Positions 7,770-14,441 are shown, counted from the stretch's first letter. The stretch: DNA of 16,681 nt from Acinetobacter sp. (GCA_030152605.1 JASLJB010000042.1:1-16681); one strand, 5' to 3'. Program-made: numbers and translations. The notes: generated by a model from the letters alone, not told the origin.

Positions 7770-10001
7770 TTAGATCGTTTCAAGCGCAGCGTTAAATGTT
7801 GCACTTGGACGCATCACAGCGCTAACTTTGGCTTGGTCTACTGCGTAGTAACCACCGATGTCAGCCGCTTTGCCTTGTACTGCAGCAAGTTCAGCGATGA
7901 TCTTATCTTCATTTTCAGCCAATACTTTTGCAAGTGGTGCAAACTTGGCTTTAAGTTCAGCATCTTCGTCTTGCGCAGCAAGTGCTTCAGCCCAGTACAG
8001 CGACAGATAGAAGTGGCTGCCACGGTTGTCCAACTCGCCAGTACGACGTGATGGCGATTTCTCATTGTCAAGCAATTGGCCAGTCGCGAGATCCAATGTT
8101 TTCGCTAACAATTTAGCGCGTGCATTGTTTTCTTTGATGCCAAGCTCTTCAAGAGAAACGGCTAGCGCCAGGAACTCACCGAGTGAATCCCAACGCAAGT
8201 GGTTTTCTTCAACCAATTGCTGTACGTGTTTCGGCGCTGAACCACCTGCACCTGTTTCGTACATGCCACCACCGGCCATTAATGGCACGATTGACAACAT
8301 TTTCGCAGACGTACCCAATTCCATGATCGGGAACAAGTCAGTCAGGTAATCACGTAAGATGTTACCCGTTACTGAAATGGTATCTAGACCACGTGCCACA
8401 CGTTCAAGCGTATAACGCATTGCACGGACTTGTGACATGATTTGGATGTCTAAACCAGCAGTGTCATGATCTTTCAAGTATTTTTGTACTTTCTTGATCA
8501 ATTCATTTTCGTGTGGGCGGTATGGGTCAAGCCAGAAGATTGCCGGCATGCCTGAGTTACGTGCACGTGTAACTGCAAGTTTTACCCAGTCACGGATCGG
8601 CGCATCTTTGACCTGACACATACGCCAGATATCGCCTTCTTCCACTTCTTGCGACATCAACACTTCACCTGTTTCAAGATCCGTGATGTTAGCGGTACCC
8701 GCTTGTAGAATTTCAAACGTTTTGTCGTGTGAACCGTATTCTTCTGCTTTTTGCGCCATCAAACCAACGTTTGGCACTGTACCCATGGTTTTCGGATCGA
8801 AGTTACCATTCCATTTACAAAAATTGATCATTTCTTGGTAGATACGTGCAAATGTTGACTCTGGCATCACTGCTTTACAGTCATACTGTTTGCCGTCAGC
8901 GCCCCACATTTTGCCACCACCACGGATCATCGCAGGCATAGACGCATCGACGATAATATCGTTTGGTGAATGGAAGTTGGTGATGCCTTTGGCTGAATCA
9001 ACCATCGCCAAAGCTGGACGATGTTCTTGACATGCATGCAAATCACGGATGATTTCATCATGCAATGATTCAGGAAGCGTTTCGATTTTTTCGTACAGCG
9101 ATGACATACCGTTATTCACGTTAATGCCAAGCTCATCGAACAGTTTACCGTGTTTCTCAAACGCGTCTTTATAGTAGATCTTGACGCAGTGACCGAAAAC
9201 GATCGGGTGAGAAACTTTCATCATGGTCGCTTTAACGTGTAAAGAGAACAGGATGCCTGCTTCGCGGCAATCATCAAGTTGTGCTTCATAGAACTCGCAG
9301 AGCGCTTTTTTGCTCATAAACATAGAGTCAATGATTTCAGCATCTTGAAGTGCAACTTTTGGCTTAAGCACAATGCTTTCGCCAGTTTTAGTGATCAGTT
9401 CCATCTTGACGTTGCGTGCGCGGTCAAGCGTGATTGATTTTTCACCGTGATAAAAGTCACCATGATCCATATGTGAAACGTGAGTTTGTGACCACTCTTT
9501 CCACTGACTCATCGAATGTGGGTGCTTCTTGACGTTGTTTTTCACCGCAGTAGGTGCGCGACGGTCTGAGTTACCTTCGCGAAGTACAGGGTTTACAGCT
9601 GAACCAAGGCATTTACCATAACGCGCCTTGATTGCTTTTTCTTCATCAGTTGTTGGATTTTCTGGATAATCAGGAATGGCAAAGCCCTTCGATTGAAGTT
9701 CCTTGATACATGCCATTAATTGGCCAACGGAGGCACTAATATTCGGAAGTTTGATAATATTTGTATCTGGATCTTGGGTAAGACGACCTAGCTCTGCGAG
9801 GTTGTCGGCTACCTTTTGCTCTTCGCTGAGGTAGTCAGTAAATTCTGCGAGCACGCGTACGGCCACTGAGATATCTGTTTTGACAATCTCGACACCGGCC
9901 GGCTTAGTAAAGGTCTCAATGATCGGCAGTAGCGAGTATGTCGCTAGCAGTGGCGCCTCGTCGGTCAGTGTGTAAATGATTTTTGACTTTCCACCAGCCA
10001 T
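7770..10001 (-). CDS. icd: Isocitrate dehydrogenase, monomeric NADP-dependent type
   Basis: A 743-residue enzyme of the TCA cycle that converts isocitrate and NADP+ to 2-oxoglutarate, CO2 and NADPH in the cytoplasm (EC 1.1.1.42). The length fits the monomeric family (about 740), not the dimeric one (about 415). Seen directly: N-terminus MAGGKSKIIYTLTDEAP; substrate-loop 'EGNSDRRAP' near residues 142-150; 'HMDHGDFYHGEKS' near 178-190; metal-site region 'NDIIVDASMPAMIRGGG' near 347-363; 'FWLDPYRPHENE' near 489-500; 'APKHVQQ' and 'HLRWDS' near 590-606, which correspond in family members to NADP-binding residues. The frame extends 13 codons further upstream, but the ATG at 10001 is preceded by AAGGGG at good spacing and gives the family N-terminus. 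Acinetobacter is known to carry both monomeric and dimeric isozymes. The 5' leader is about 85 bases and can fold. Confidence 0.97.
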   Translation of the reverse strand: MAGGKSKIIYTLTDEAPLLATYSLLPIIETFTKPAGVEIVKTDISVAVRVLAEFTDYLSEEQKVADNLAELGRLTQDPDTNIIKLPNISASVGQLMACIKELQSKGFAIPDYPENPTTDEEKAIKARYGKCLGSAVNPVLREGNSDRRAPTAVKNNVKKHPHSMSQWKEWSQTHVSHMDHGDFYHGEKSITLDRARNVKMELITKTGESIVLKPKVALQDAEIIDSMFMSKKALCEFYEAQLDDCREAGILFSLHVKATMMKVSHPIVFGHCVKIYYKDAFEKHGKLFDELGINVNNGMSSLYEKIETLPESLHDEIIRDLHACQEHRPALAMVDSAKGITNFHSPNDIIVDASMPAMIRGGGKMWGADGKQYDCKAVMPESTFARIYQEMINFCKWNGNFDPKTMGTVPNVGLMAQKAEEYGSHDKTFEILQAGTANITDLETGEVLMSQEVEEGDIWRMCQVKDAPIRDWVKLAVTRARNSGMPAIFWLDPYRPHENELIKKVQKYLKDHDTAGLDIQIMSQVRAMRYTLERVARGLDTISVTGNILRDYLTDLFPIMELGTSAKMLSIVPLMAGGGMYETGAGGSAPKHVQQLVEENHLRWDSLGEFLALAVSLEELGIKENNARAKLLAKTLDLATGQLLDNEKSPSRRTGELDNRGSHFYLSLYWAEALAAQDEDAELKAKFAPLAKVLAENEDKIIAELAAVQGKAADIGGYYAVDQAKVSAVMRPSATFNAALETI

Positions 10002-10032
10002 ATATAGCCCCTTGCGTTGAATTGAGTTTTTT

Positions 10033-10058
10033 AGGACCAAGCTTTTGGCTCGGTTCCT
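10033..10058 (-). promoter_or_regulatory. Hairpin in the icd leader RNA
   Basis: On the minus strand AGG-A-ACCGAGC pairs with GCTTGGTCCT around a CAAAA loop, giving about 10 pairs with one bulged A and one G-U pair. It lies about 32 bases upstream of the icd start and has no T run after it, so it is not a terminator. It could stabilise the mRNA or modulate translation. That role is inferred. Confidence 0.4.
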
Positions 10059-10090
10059 TTAAACCGGTTTGCTTAAGTAAAAACATGCTG

Positions 10091-10121
10091 AGTATATCAG
10101 CCCTGATTGCATCTCAGCCAA
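10091..10121 (-). promoter_or_regulatory. Candidate icd promoter with extended -10
   Basis: On the minus strand TG-A-TATACT (10091-10099) is an extended -10 and TTGGCT (10116-10121) lies 19 bases upstream as a weak -35. This predicts a start near 10085. Immediately upstream are an inverted repeat TTTTCAG/CTGAAAA (10131-10137, 10150-10156), another ATTGG/CCAAT (10166-10170, 10180-10184) and GTATTCCT/AGGAATAC (10189-10196, 10225-10232). Confidence 0.4.
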
Positions 10122-10701
10122 TGAAATATCTTTTCAGAATGCTAATTGACTGAAAAAACATACAGATTGGTCATTTTTGCCAATATAGGTATTCCTAGAC
10201 AAGCGTTTTAATGTACTAAATTGCAGGAATACTTTGTTATACATTTGAAAAATAATCACATTTAGGTAGAAGCATAATGGTGGGTGAGCTCAATCTAAAC
10301 GCAGATTGATTGAAAAGTGTACGCAAAATATTGGGATACAAGCGACCAAATACTGTCAATCTGAGTGAAATTCTGTTTGAAAAAGCTGGTTTTGAGCGCT
10401 GAATTTGGATTGGATCGGTTTAATCTGAACTGTTCATTATTCTGTTTATTTAAAATTATTTTACTTGATATTAATGGTTTAATTTTAAGCAGCTTGGGCG
10501 CTAAATTCATGCTGGCCCAAAAATACTGTGTCTGGCGATCTATAAGAACGCTGGTCGATTATTGAGGTTTTTCAAATTGAATATAGTGCTTATAGTTGAA
10601 CAGATTATTTGAATGGTCGGGGATCTAGACTTCCAAACTGATGGATACTGAGTACTCAAAAGATAATTTGCACCTGCAGTGCAAAAGATCCTTGAAGCGT
10701 C
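10122..10701. other. Long intergenic region upstream of icd, no convincing gene
   Basis: Besides the inverted repeats near the icd promoter, this AT-rich stretch holds only short open frames with no recognisable protein features, no strong ribosome binding site and no shared family motif. A 6-bp hairpin (CAATCT/AGATTG, 10291-10308) is the only other structure seen by eye. It could hold distal control sites or a decayed gene. Confidence 0.5.
10665..10685 (-). terminator. Weak hairpin terminator of the small membrane-protein gene
   Basis: A perfect 7-bp stem TTTGCAC / GTGCAAA with a 5-base loop lies 17 bases past the stop of the minus-strand gene. The minus-strand sequence after it (TTATCTTTT) is only moderately T-rich, so efficiency is uncertain. 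Confidence 0.4.
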
Positions 10702-10929
10702 TTATTTATGCTCATCCTGATGAGATTTTTCTATTGGCGGTGTTAGTTCCGTAGGTGTCGTTTGTTGCGTGACGACTTTGGATTTGCGGTTAGGCATATA
10801 GTCTGGTTCATTAGACATCGCTAAATATAGAAAAGTAAAAAAGATAGTCGTTAAAGTGCCAACAATGGCAATAAACTTCCAACCCAAAATTGTTGATTCT
10901 GAATCGGTTGATGACGAAGTTCTTTTCAT
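10702..10929 (-). CDS. Small single-pass membrane protein, function unknown
   Basis: 75 residues from the ATG at 10929. Residues 1-15 are polar (MKRTSSSTDSESTILG), followed by one hydrophobic segment, about WKFIAIVGTLTTIFFTFLYLA (first 20: WKFIAIVGTLTTIFFTFLYL), then a polar, proline- and lysine-containing tail ending SHQDEHK. This suggests a short N-terminus in the cytoplasm and a soluble C-terminal tail. The frame could also start from a GTG at 10965, but the extra 12 residues have no SD support. It is divergent from the lipoprotein gene at 11109. No family is recognised. Confidence 0.6.
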   Translation of the reverse strand: MKRTSSSTDSESTILGWKFIAIVGTLTTIFFTFLYLAMSNEPDYMPNRKSKVVTQQTTPTELTPPIEKSHQDEHK

Positions 10930-11062
10930 AAAAAAATCCAAATGGCAAAGAGATTTAAAAAGCACATTCTTATATCACAATATTAGTGCTGATTAAAAAT
11001 AGATAATCTTGTGACTTCGGATTGATCAGTATTTCTTAATGGTGATCTCTAGTTTTCTTTGA

Positions 11063-11091
11063 TTGGACTCAGCATAATACTGTTATTTAAT
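11063..11091 (+). promoter_or_regulatory. Candidate promoter of the 11109 lipoprotein gene
   Basis: TTGGAC (11063-11068) and TTTAAT (11086-11091) are separated by 17 bases, and the start codon lies 17 bases past the -10. It matches the sigma-70 consensus moderately. Confidence 0.4.
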
Positions 11092-11108
11092 CGATATTCT
11101 GCAGGGCT

Positions 11109-11522
11109 ATGAAAAAAATATTATGGGTCGTCTTGGTTTTAAGCCTTTGGGGATGTACTGAAAGTGATAAAACAGTTCAGAAAAAACAACAAGCACAAAC
11201 TGAGAAGATCTCGCATGAGTTTCTAGATGCCACAATGTCGAAGCAGAAAGTTGAAAGTATCTGTGTGATTGCATCTGAGTTTGCTGAAAATGTCATGGAT
11301 GCTCGACAAAATGAAATTCCACTGCAAGATCTGATGGCGTATTTTAAAGCGTTTTCTAACTCAGAAGCGACTGAAACGGCACATGAAACGGAAAAGTTAA
11401 ATAAACGATACCTTGTTGAAGCTTATAAACTGCCGAAAGAAACAACTGAAGAGGGCGTGCAGAAGGCGATCCAGCATTTCAAAGAACAGAAATATGCTGA
11501 ATGCATCAACTCGGCTCAATAA
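11109..11522 (+). CDS. Small putative lipoprotein, function unknown
   Basis: 137 residues. The start MKKILWVVLVLSLWGC is a lipoprotein signal peptide with a lipobox ending at Cys16. The Ser-Asp downstream gives no clear sign for inner- or outer-membrane sorting. The mature part is helical and charged, with two further cysteines (in 'ESICVIASEF' near residue 52 and 'YAECINSAQ' at the end) that could form a disulfide in the periplasm. 'AGGG' just before the ATG is a short-spaced SD. The next gene, the interrupted one at 11541, follows after 18 bases and may share the transcript. No function can be named. Confidence 0.7.
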   Translation: MKKILWVVLVLSLWGCTESDKTVQKKQQAQTEKISHEFLDATMSKQKVESICVIASEFAENVMDARQNEIPLQDLMAYFKAFSNSEATETAHETEKLNKRYLVEAYKLPKETTEEGVQKAIQHFKEQKYAECINSAQ

Positions 11523-11540
11523 GGTGTGAAAGGATTCATC

Positions 11541-11876
11541 ATGGATTTAAAATAATTAAGTGCAAAGTACGATGAATTTGTGAGTAGCTATCTTTTCCCT
11601 ATGGATGCAAAAGCTCGATATCTTAAAAAAAATGCAGATTTAAACCGGCTTCAAGTGCTTTTAGATAATATGGCATGTAATCTTATATTTTTTAAAAACT
11701 ACTTTGTGAAAACAAGCGTTGGGGATGATGCATTCGATGTTTATAAAAACTTTTCAATTCTTATCGATGGCAACGAGATCATTCTAAATACCAATGATGC
11801 ACCTGATTTTAACAACAAAGATGAGTATTTAAATTGGCTCTTGTCTGTAATAAACGCGCAAATTGCTGCTAAATAA
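11541..11876 (+). pseudogene. Small unknown protein gene with an in-frame stop at codon 5
   Basis: A good SD (AAAGG at 11529-11533) precedes the ATG at 11541, but the reading is M-D-L-K-stop and then continues in the same frame for 106 codons without interruption: LSAKYDEFVSSYLFPMDAKAR and on to NAQIAAK (first part LSAKYDEFVSSYLFPMDAKA). The TAA (11553-11555) could be a single C-to-T change of CAA. The shape suggests an intact gene recently damaged, or one that restarts at the GTG 11580 (98 residues) or ATG 11601. No signal peptide or family is visible. It sits 18 bases after the lipoprotein gene and was probably co-transcribed with it. If restarted, the product loses only about 13 residues, so it may still work. 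Confidence 0.6.
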
Positions 11877-11884
11877 TTTAAAGA

Positions 11885-11945
11885 TACGCCTTAATAGTGT
11901 AGTTGGATAGAGCATCATCTTTCTAAACGGATGTTGGATGCGCCA
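11885..11945 (+). pseudogene. Degenerate tRNA-Arg relic lacking the T arm
   Basis: ACGCCTT at the 5' end, AGTTGGATAGAGC in the D-arm region, TTTCTAA where an anticodon loop with UCU would be, and TGCGCCA at the 3' end line up with an arginine tRNA. The 13-base AGTTGGATAGAGC is identical to the intact tRNA-Arg at 14275-14351. The D stem is degraded, the anticodon stem is mismatched and the T stem-loop is missing, so it cannot be a normal tRNA. It is probably the remnant of an element-borne or duplicated tRNA gene. Confidence 0.55.
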
Positions 11946-11961
11946 GTAAAAAAGTGCGAAT

Positions 11962-11967
11962 TATAAT
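11962..11967 (+). promoter_or_regulatory. Possible -10 box for the 12053 gene
   Basis: A perfect TATAAT lies 85 bases upstream of the GTG start of the next gene, just past the tRNA relic. No convincing -35 at correct spacing is seen, so the call is weak. Confidence 0.25.
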
Positions 11968-12052
11968 AGTGTTTCTTCTTAGATAGTAGACTGTTTTAAA
12001 AGGTTTTTATCACTTAAGCTGGCTGATTGTTTTTTAGGTAAGTGAGATCGGC

Positions 12053-12697
12053 GTGAGTAAAGTAAATGACGAGGTTTTAGGTATTATTGAGAAGCTTGGA
12101 GATTCGGCCATTCTGGTCAAAGATTTAGATATCCTAGGAATACCTGTGCCTACAAGTATTGAAGATGCCGGGGCTGTTGGGGTGCTTTATGGGGCGTATA
12201 AAGCAGTTTCGTACTTTAGAGAAAATACTTTTAGCAAGGCCTTTGTTCAATTTAATAACGAGCTAAGATTTCTAAGCGATGAGCAGAAGATTAGATTTTA
12301 TGAAAAGTACGGTAAAAAAGGGGTGCAAGGTTTTGGCGAACAGGCCTTGTTAATGTTGAATAAAATTGAGATGGTATTAGCAGCTAAAATGCTTGGGAAA
12401 GCACACTACATGCTGGCAATCGAAAAGATTGATAAAGATACTTATTATAACTACGGACACATCGTTAAAAGTATAAACCCTTATCTTTTTAATAATATCG
12501 TTAAGATTTTCCAAGAAGATCATGCTGAGCGCGCATATGAAGGTGGTCTATACTTAACCCTGTCGAGCCTAGGATTGATGAGTGAGGCTGATGCTCAACT
12601 TTATCCAGGAAGTTTACCCAAAACTGGATATGAAATATCTGAATTCGGTAAAAAGTTTTATGAAGACATAGTTGAACCTTTCAAAAACGAAATTTAA
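12053..12697 (+). CDS. Unknown 214-residue protein
   Basis: Starts at a GTG: the frame opens only five codons earlier and no in-frame ATG comes before about residue 103. The SD is weak (AAGTGAG). Residues 30-55 (VPTSIEDAGAVGVLYGAYKAV) contain a short hydrophobic stretch that could touch the membrane (core AGAVGVLYGAYKAV). The rest is soluble, charged and mostly helical: 'LSDEQKIRFYEKYGKKGVQGFGEQALLML' in the middle (core EQKIRFYEKYGKKGVQGFGE), then 'MLGKAHYMLAIEKI'. No signal peptide and no enzyme motif are seen. Its place between mobile-element debris and a tRNA relic makes an accessory role, such as phage exclusion or immunity, conceivable, but that is a guess from context only. The low GC fits its neighbours. 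Confidence 0.65.
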   Translation: MSKVNDEVLGIIEKLGDSAILVKDLDILGIPVPTSIEDAGAVGVLYGAYKAVSYFRENTFSKAFVQFNNELRFLSDEQKIRFYEKYGKKGVQGFGEQALLMLNKIEMVLAAKMLGKAHYMLAIEKIDKDTYYNYGHIVKSINPYLFNNIVKIFQEDHAERAYEGGLYLTLSSLGLMSEADAQLYPGSLPKTGYEISEFGKKFYEDIVEPFKNEI

Positions 12698-12822
12698 AAA
12701 ACTCATCGCAATACTATAAACATACATTAATTGATTAGTACTGTATCTATTCAGTGGCTCTCTAAAGTAGGGGGGGAAAGTTGCAGCAGAACGGATGAAC
12801 TCACGGCGCGAAAAAACTTTAG

Positions 12823-12851
12823 AAGGAATGGTCACTTATGTGGCTTTCCTT
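12823..12851 (+). terminator. Imperfect hairpin, possible weak terminator after the 214-residue gene
   Basis: AAGGAA..GTCAC pairs with GTGGC.TTCCTT around a TTAT loop with a small internal loop, followed by TTATTTAACTTG. It is 126 bases past the stop and the T tract is poor, so it may instead be a control structure for the next gene. Confidence 0.3.
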
Positions 12852-12872
12852 TATTTAACTTGTTATTTTATA

Positions 12873-12891
12873 GTCACTTAATTCGAGTGAC
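12873..12891 (+). promoter_or_regulatory. Hairpin covering the ribosome binding site of the 12897 lipoprotein gene
   Basis: GTCACT (12873-12878) pairs perfectly with AGTGAC (12886-12891). The second arm overlaps GAGTGA (12885-12890), the best SD for the ATG at 12897. Pairing would block ribosome entry, which suggests translational control. This is inferred from sequence only. Confidence 0.35.
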
Positions 12892-12896
12892 ATAAT

Positions 12897-13343
12897 ATGA
12901 AAAAGTTATTTGTTCTTGGGGTGTTATCGGTCAGTTTGATTGGTTGTGTTAGCAATCCAGCGAAACCAATGAATCAGGCAGACTTAGTGAAGTTACGCAC
13001 GATCTGTATTGAACATAACGTTGATGTGTCGATTCCTTCTTTTGAGGACTACATTGTAGAGGGTTTGGCTAGACATGGTATCAAGTCGCAAACTTACAAA
13101 GGTGTAATGCCAGCACATTGTGAAAACAAGCTCACATATGTGGGTTTGAGATCTTGGGACCTAGCCAACTATGTTTCTGTGATTAATTTGAAAGTCTACG
13201 ATAAGTCAGACGATATCGTTGCTCGGGTTGATTGGCAGCAGAACCCCATGGCTCCCAATAAGTGGCGAAATGCAAAAGGTAAAGTATTTGATGCTGTAGA
13301 TATGCTCCTAGGAAAAACAAAGCAAAAGGATAGCGTGCAATAA
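12897..13343 (+). CDS. Putative lipoprotein, Sbal_3080-like
   Basis: 148 residues. MKKLFVLGVLSVSLIGC is a lipoprotein signal peptide with the lipobox Cys at residue 17. The mature protein has two conserved-looking cysteines, in 'RTICIEHNVDV' (near residue 37) and 'MPAHCENKLTYVG' (near 76), with alternating polar and hydrophobic residues that suggest a beta-rich fold, and 'ARVDWQQNP' near the end. The pattern (early C-I-E-H-N, later H-C followed by L-x-Y) recalls small lipoproteins annotated as the Sbal_3080 family, whose function is not known. I place it there from memory with moderate confidence. The gene stands alone, with a hairpin over its SD and a strong terminator 27 bases after the stop. 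That terminator is also the first segment of the left direct repeat. Confidence 0.7.
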   Translation: MKKLFVLGVLSVSLIGCVSNPAKPMNQADLVKLRTICIEHNVDVSIPSFEDYIVEGLARHGIKSQTYKGVMPAHCENKLTYVGLRSWDLANYVSVINLKVYDKSDDIVARVDWQQNPMAPNKWRNAKGKVFDAVDMLLGKTKQKDSVQ

Positions 13344-13370
13344 AACGGCTCAATCCACCATTAATTATTT

Positions 13371-13393
13371 AAACCACCTTTGGGTGGTTTTTT
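13371..13393 (+). terminator. Rho-independent terminator of the 12897 lipoprotein gene
   Basis: AACCACC / GGTGGTT stem with a TTTG loop and a T tract. It has a counterpart at 15063-15084, because both lie at the left edge of the two direct repeats. Confidence 0.85.
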
Positions 13394-13407
13394 AATGTCT
13401 AAATTTC

Positions 13408-13431
13408 AATTCCCTCGAATTCGAGGGAATT
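13408..13431. repeat. Perfect 24-base palindrome upstream of the left endonuclease copy
   Basis: Each half reads AATTCCCTCGAA, with centre GAATTC. It lies 16 bases before the ATG at 13447. The equivalent site of the other copy (15099-15122) has different arms that still pair. It could be an operator or a cruciform/hairpin. Confidence 0.7.
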
Positions 13432-13446
13432 AAGCTGTAAGTCACG

Positions 13447-13810
13447 ATGGATATCTATAAACATAAAAAACTGATCAACAAGGCGCCAATCAAAATAAAA
13501 TCTAAAACTAGGCCGCTGCCCAAAGCTACACAAGGGGGGTAGTAGCATTCGAGCGATTCAAGGAAATCCTTGATCGCATGGAAATCAAATATGAAGAATA
13601 CGTTTACTTTAAAAGCACGAGGAACTGGCGTTTTGATTTCCATCTTATTAAGTATCGAATGTTGATTAAGATTGCGAGTGGATCTTGGTCTAGTGGTCGT
13701 GGCTGTAGATTAGCTACTTAGGCATGGAGTATGGATCGATATGATCATGCTGAGGATATGGATTTTAGGTTTCAGCAATTCCTGCCTGCTGATATTGGCA
13801 TGGGGTGTGC
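13447..13810 (+). pseudogene. Broken Vsr/DUF559-like phage endonuclease gene, left copy
   Basis: Begins MDIYKHKKLINKAPIKIK, then runs into a frameshift and two TAG codons near 13540. It resumes in another frame at 13578 with 'EIKYEEY' and 'NWRFDFHL', where RFDF is the first metal-binding part of a PD-(D/E)xK fold. It meets another TAG at 13719, where the sister copy has AAG (Lys), before 'AWSMDRYDHAED'. The catalytic stretch reads LIKIASGSW instead of LIEIAGGSW in the sister copy, so the acidic catalytic residue is also lost. It is clearly non-functional. The homologous sequence stops abruptly at 13810, where a fragment of a different endonuclease begins. Confidence 0.75.
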
Positions 13811-13970
13811 CAAAGTTGAAAGTGAGGGAGAAGCAATGCTTGCTAGGGATTTGAAAGCCCACAACATTAGTTTTGAGCGTCAGTTTAAGTTTCATGATGT
13901 GCGGAAGTGGCGGTCGGACTTTTTGATTACTGGTCGCAAGTTATTGGTAGAGGTTGAAGGTGGGATCTGA
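13811..13970 (+). pseudogene. 5' fragment of a second phage Vsr/DUF559-like endonuclease
   Basis: Reads SEGEAMLARDLKAHNISFER, then 'KWRSDFLITGRKLLVEVEGG' and stops at GGI-TGA. In this PD-(D/E)xK family the EVEGG motif is normally followed by W(S/T)GGRH and a C-terminal half, which are missing here. The family match breaks off exactly where the Trp codon TGG would be expected (ATC TG|A). It is joined in frame to the tail of the first endonuclease, giving a 79-residue open frame (13731-13970) that is a fusion of two fragments. A function is unlikely. Confidence 0.65.
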
Positions 13971-14195
13971 CATATCACGACCGCCTGTTCGTGTGTCGAC
14001 ACGGGCTAACCTATTCCTGCACTTCTCGCCATCTTGCAGAACATGCCTTGAGTTAACGCCTATTAGGCAATTCCCAATAGGGTCTGGCAGCCCGACCTTT
14101 AAAGAGATCGAAAGCAAGTGAAGTTGACCGTGCATGTTAGGTTGATGTGATTGTGAGTAGCTATGGACCACAGCATAGAGCTTCTGTGGTAGCTA
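13971..14195. other. Unassigned segment between endonuclease fragment and tRNA genes
   Basis: No gene is supported. A hairpin ACCACAG (14167-14173) / CTGTGGT (14184-14190) ends just before the first tRNA and may mark a processing or transcription signal. The sequence from 13971 does not match anything I recognise and is probably debris from an integrated element. Confidence 0.4.
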
Positions 14196-14272
14196 GGGCC
14201 TCAAGTTTAAGTGGTATAAGCGTCCCGCTCATAACGGGGAGATAGTCGGTTCGATCCCGACGAGGCCCACCA
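14196..14272 (+). tRNA. tRNA with CAU anticodon (Met, or Ile2 if lysidine-modified)
   Basis: A 77-base cloverleaf with encoded CCA: acceptor GGGCCTC/GAGGCCC, D stem GTTT/AAGC, anticodon stem TCCCG/CGGGG with loop CTCATAA, and T stem GTCGG/CCGAC with loop TTCGATC. The D arm (AAGTTTAAGTGGTATAAGC) is unlike the usual AGCTCAG...GAGC of chromosomal tRNAs and resembles phage-borne tRNAs. It lacks initiator features (first pair G-C, no GGG/CCC anticodon stem). Met versus Ile2 cannot be settled from sequence alone. Confidence 0.9.
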
Positions 14273-14274
14273 AT

Positions 14275-14351
14275 GCGCCTATAGCTCAGTTGGATAGAGC
14301 GACCCCCTCCTAAGGGGTAGGCCACAGGTTCAATTCCTGTTAGGCGCACCA
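14275..14351 (+). tRNA. tRNA-Arg(CCU)
   Basis: A 77-base cloverleaf with CCA: acceptor GCGCCTA/TAGGCGC, D stem GCTC/GAGC, anticodon stem ACCCC/GGGGT around CTCCTAA (anticodon CCT), T stem ACAGG/CCTGT. It follows the CAU tRNA after only two bases, so they are transcribed together. tRNA-Arg(CCU) genes are common phage integration sites. Confidence 0.95.
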
Positions 14352-14388
14352 GATTCTAATTACGCCATATACCACAATTCTGAAATAC

Positions 14389-14431
14389 TGCTATCATTAC
14401 CATGTACTCACAAATCAATATATGGGTAATG
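14389..14431 (+). promoter_or_regulatory. Promoter and candidate operator of the toxin-antitoxin operon
   Basis: TG-C-TATCAT (14389-14397) is an extended -10. The inverted repeat CATTACC (14395-14401) / GGTAATG (14425-14431) overlaps it and the start point. This is the usual position for autorepression by an antitoxin or toxin-antitoxin complex. GGTGA before the ATG at 14442 serves as SD. Confidence 0.5.
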
Positions 14432-14441
14432 GTGAAATTAT

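Larger units (their letters stand above)
13374..13810 (+). repeat. Left copy of a 437-base direct repeat
   Basis: From CCACC of the terminator to GGCATGGGGTGTGC this segment aligns with 15065-15501 at a constant offset of 1691 bases at both ends. It contains the terminator, a 24-base palindrome and a broken endonuclease gene. The two copies are clearly diverged by point changes, so the duplication is old or the copies came from two related phages. Confidence 0.85.

Noticed and set aside
10295..10565. Two short overlapping open frames on opposite strands upstream of icd
   Set aside because: No ribosome binding site, no recognisable motif and biased AT-rich composition; most likely chance.
13455..13643. 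Minus-strand frame of 62 residues across the left endonuclease copy
   Set aside because: It is antisense to a homologous segment whose plus-strand frame explains the conservation between the two copies.
13941..14171. Minus-strand frame of 76 residues between endonuclease fragment and tRNAs
   Set aside because: No SD or family resemblance, and it spans the junction of two unrelated segments.
14161..14349. Minus-strand open frame of 62 residues
   Set aside because: It is antisense to the two tRNA genes; the apparent peptide is the well-known false ORF over tRNA sequences.
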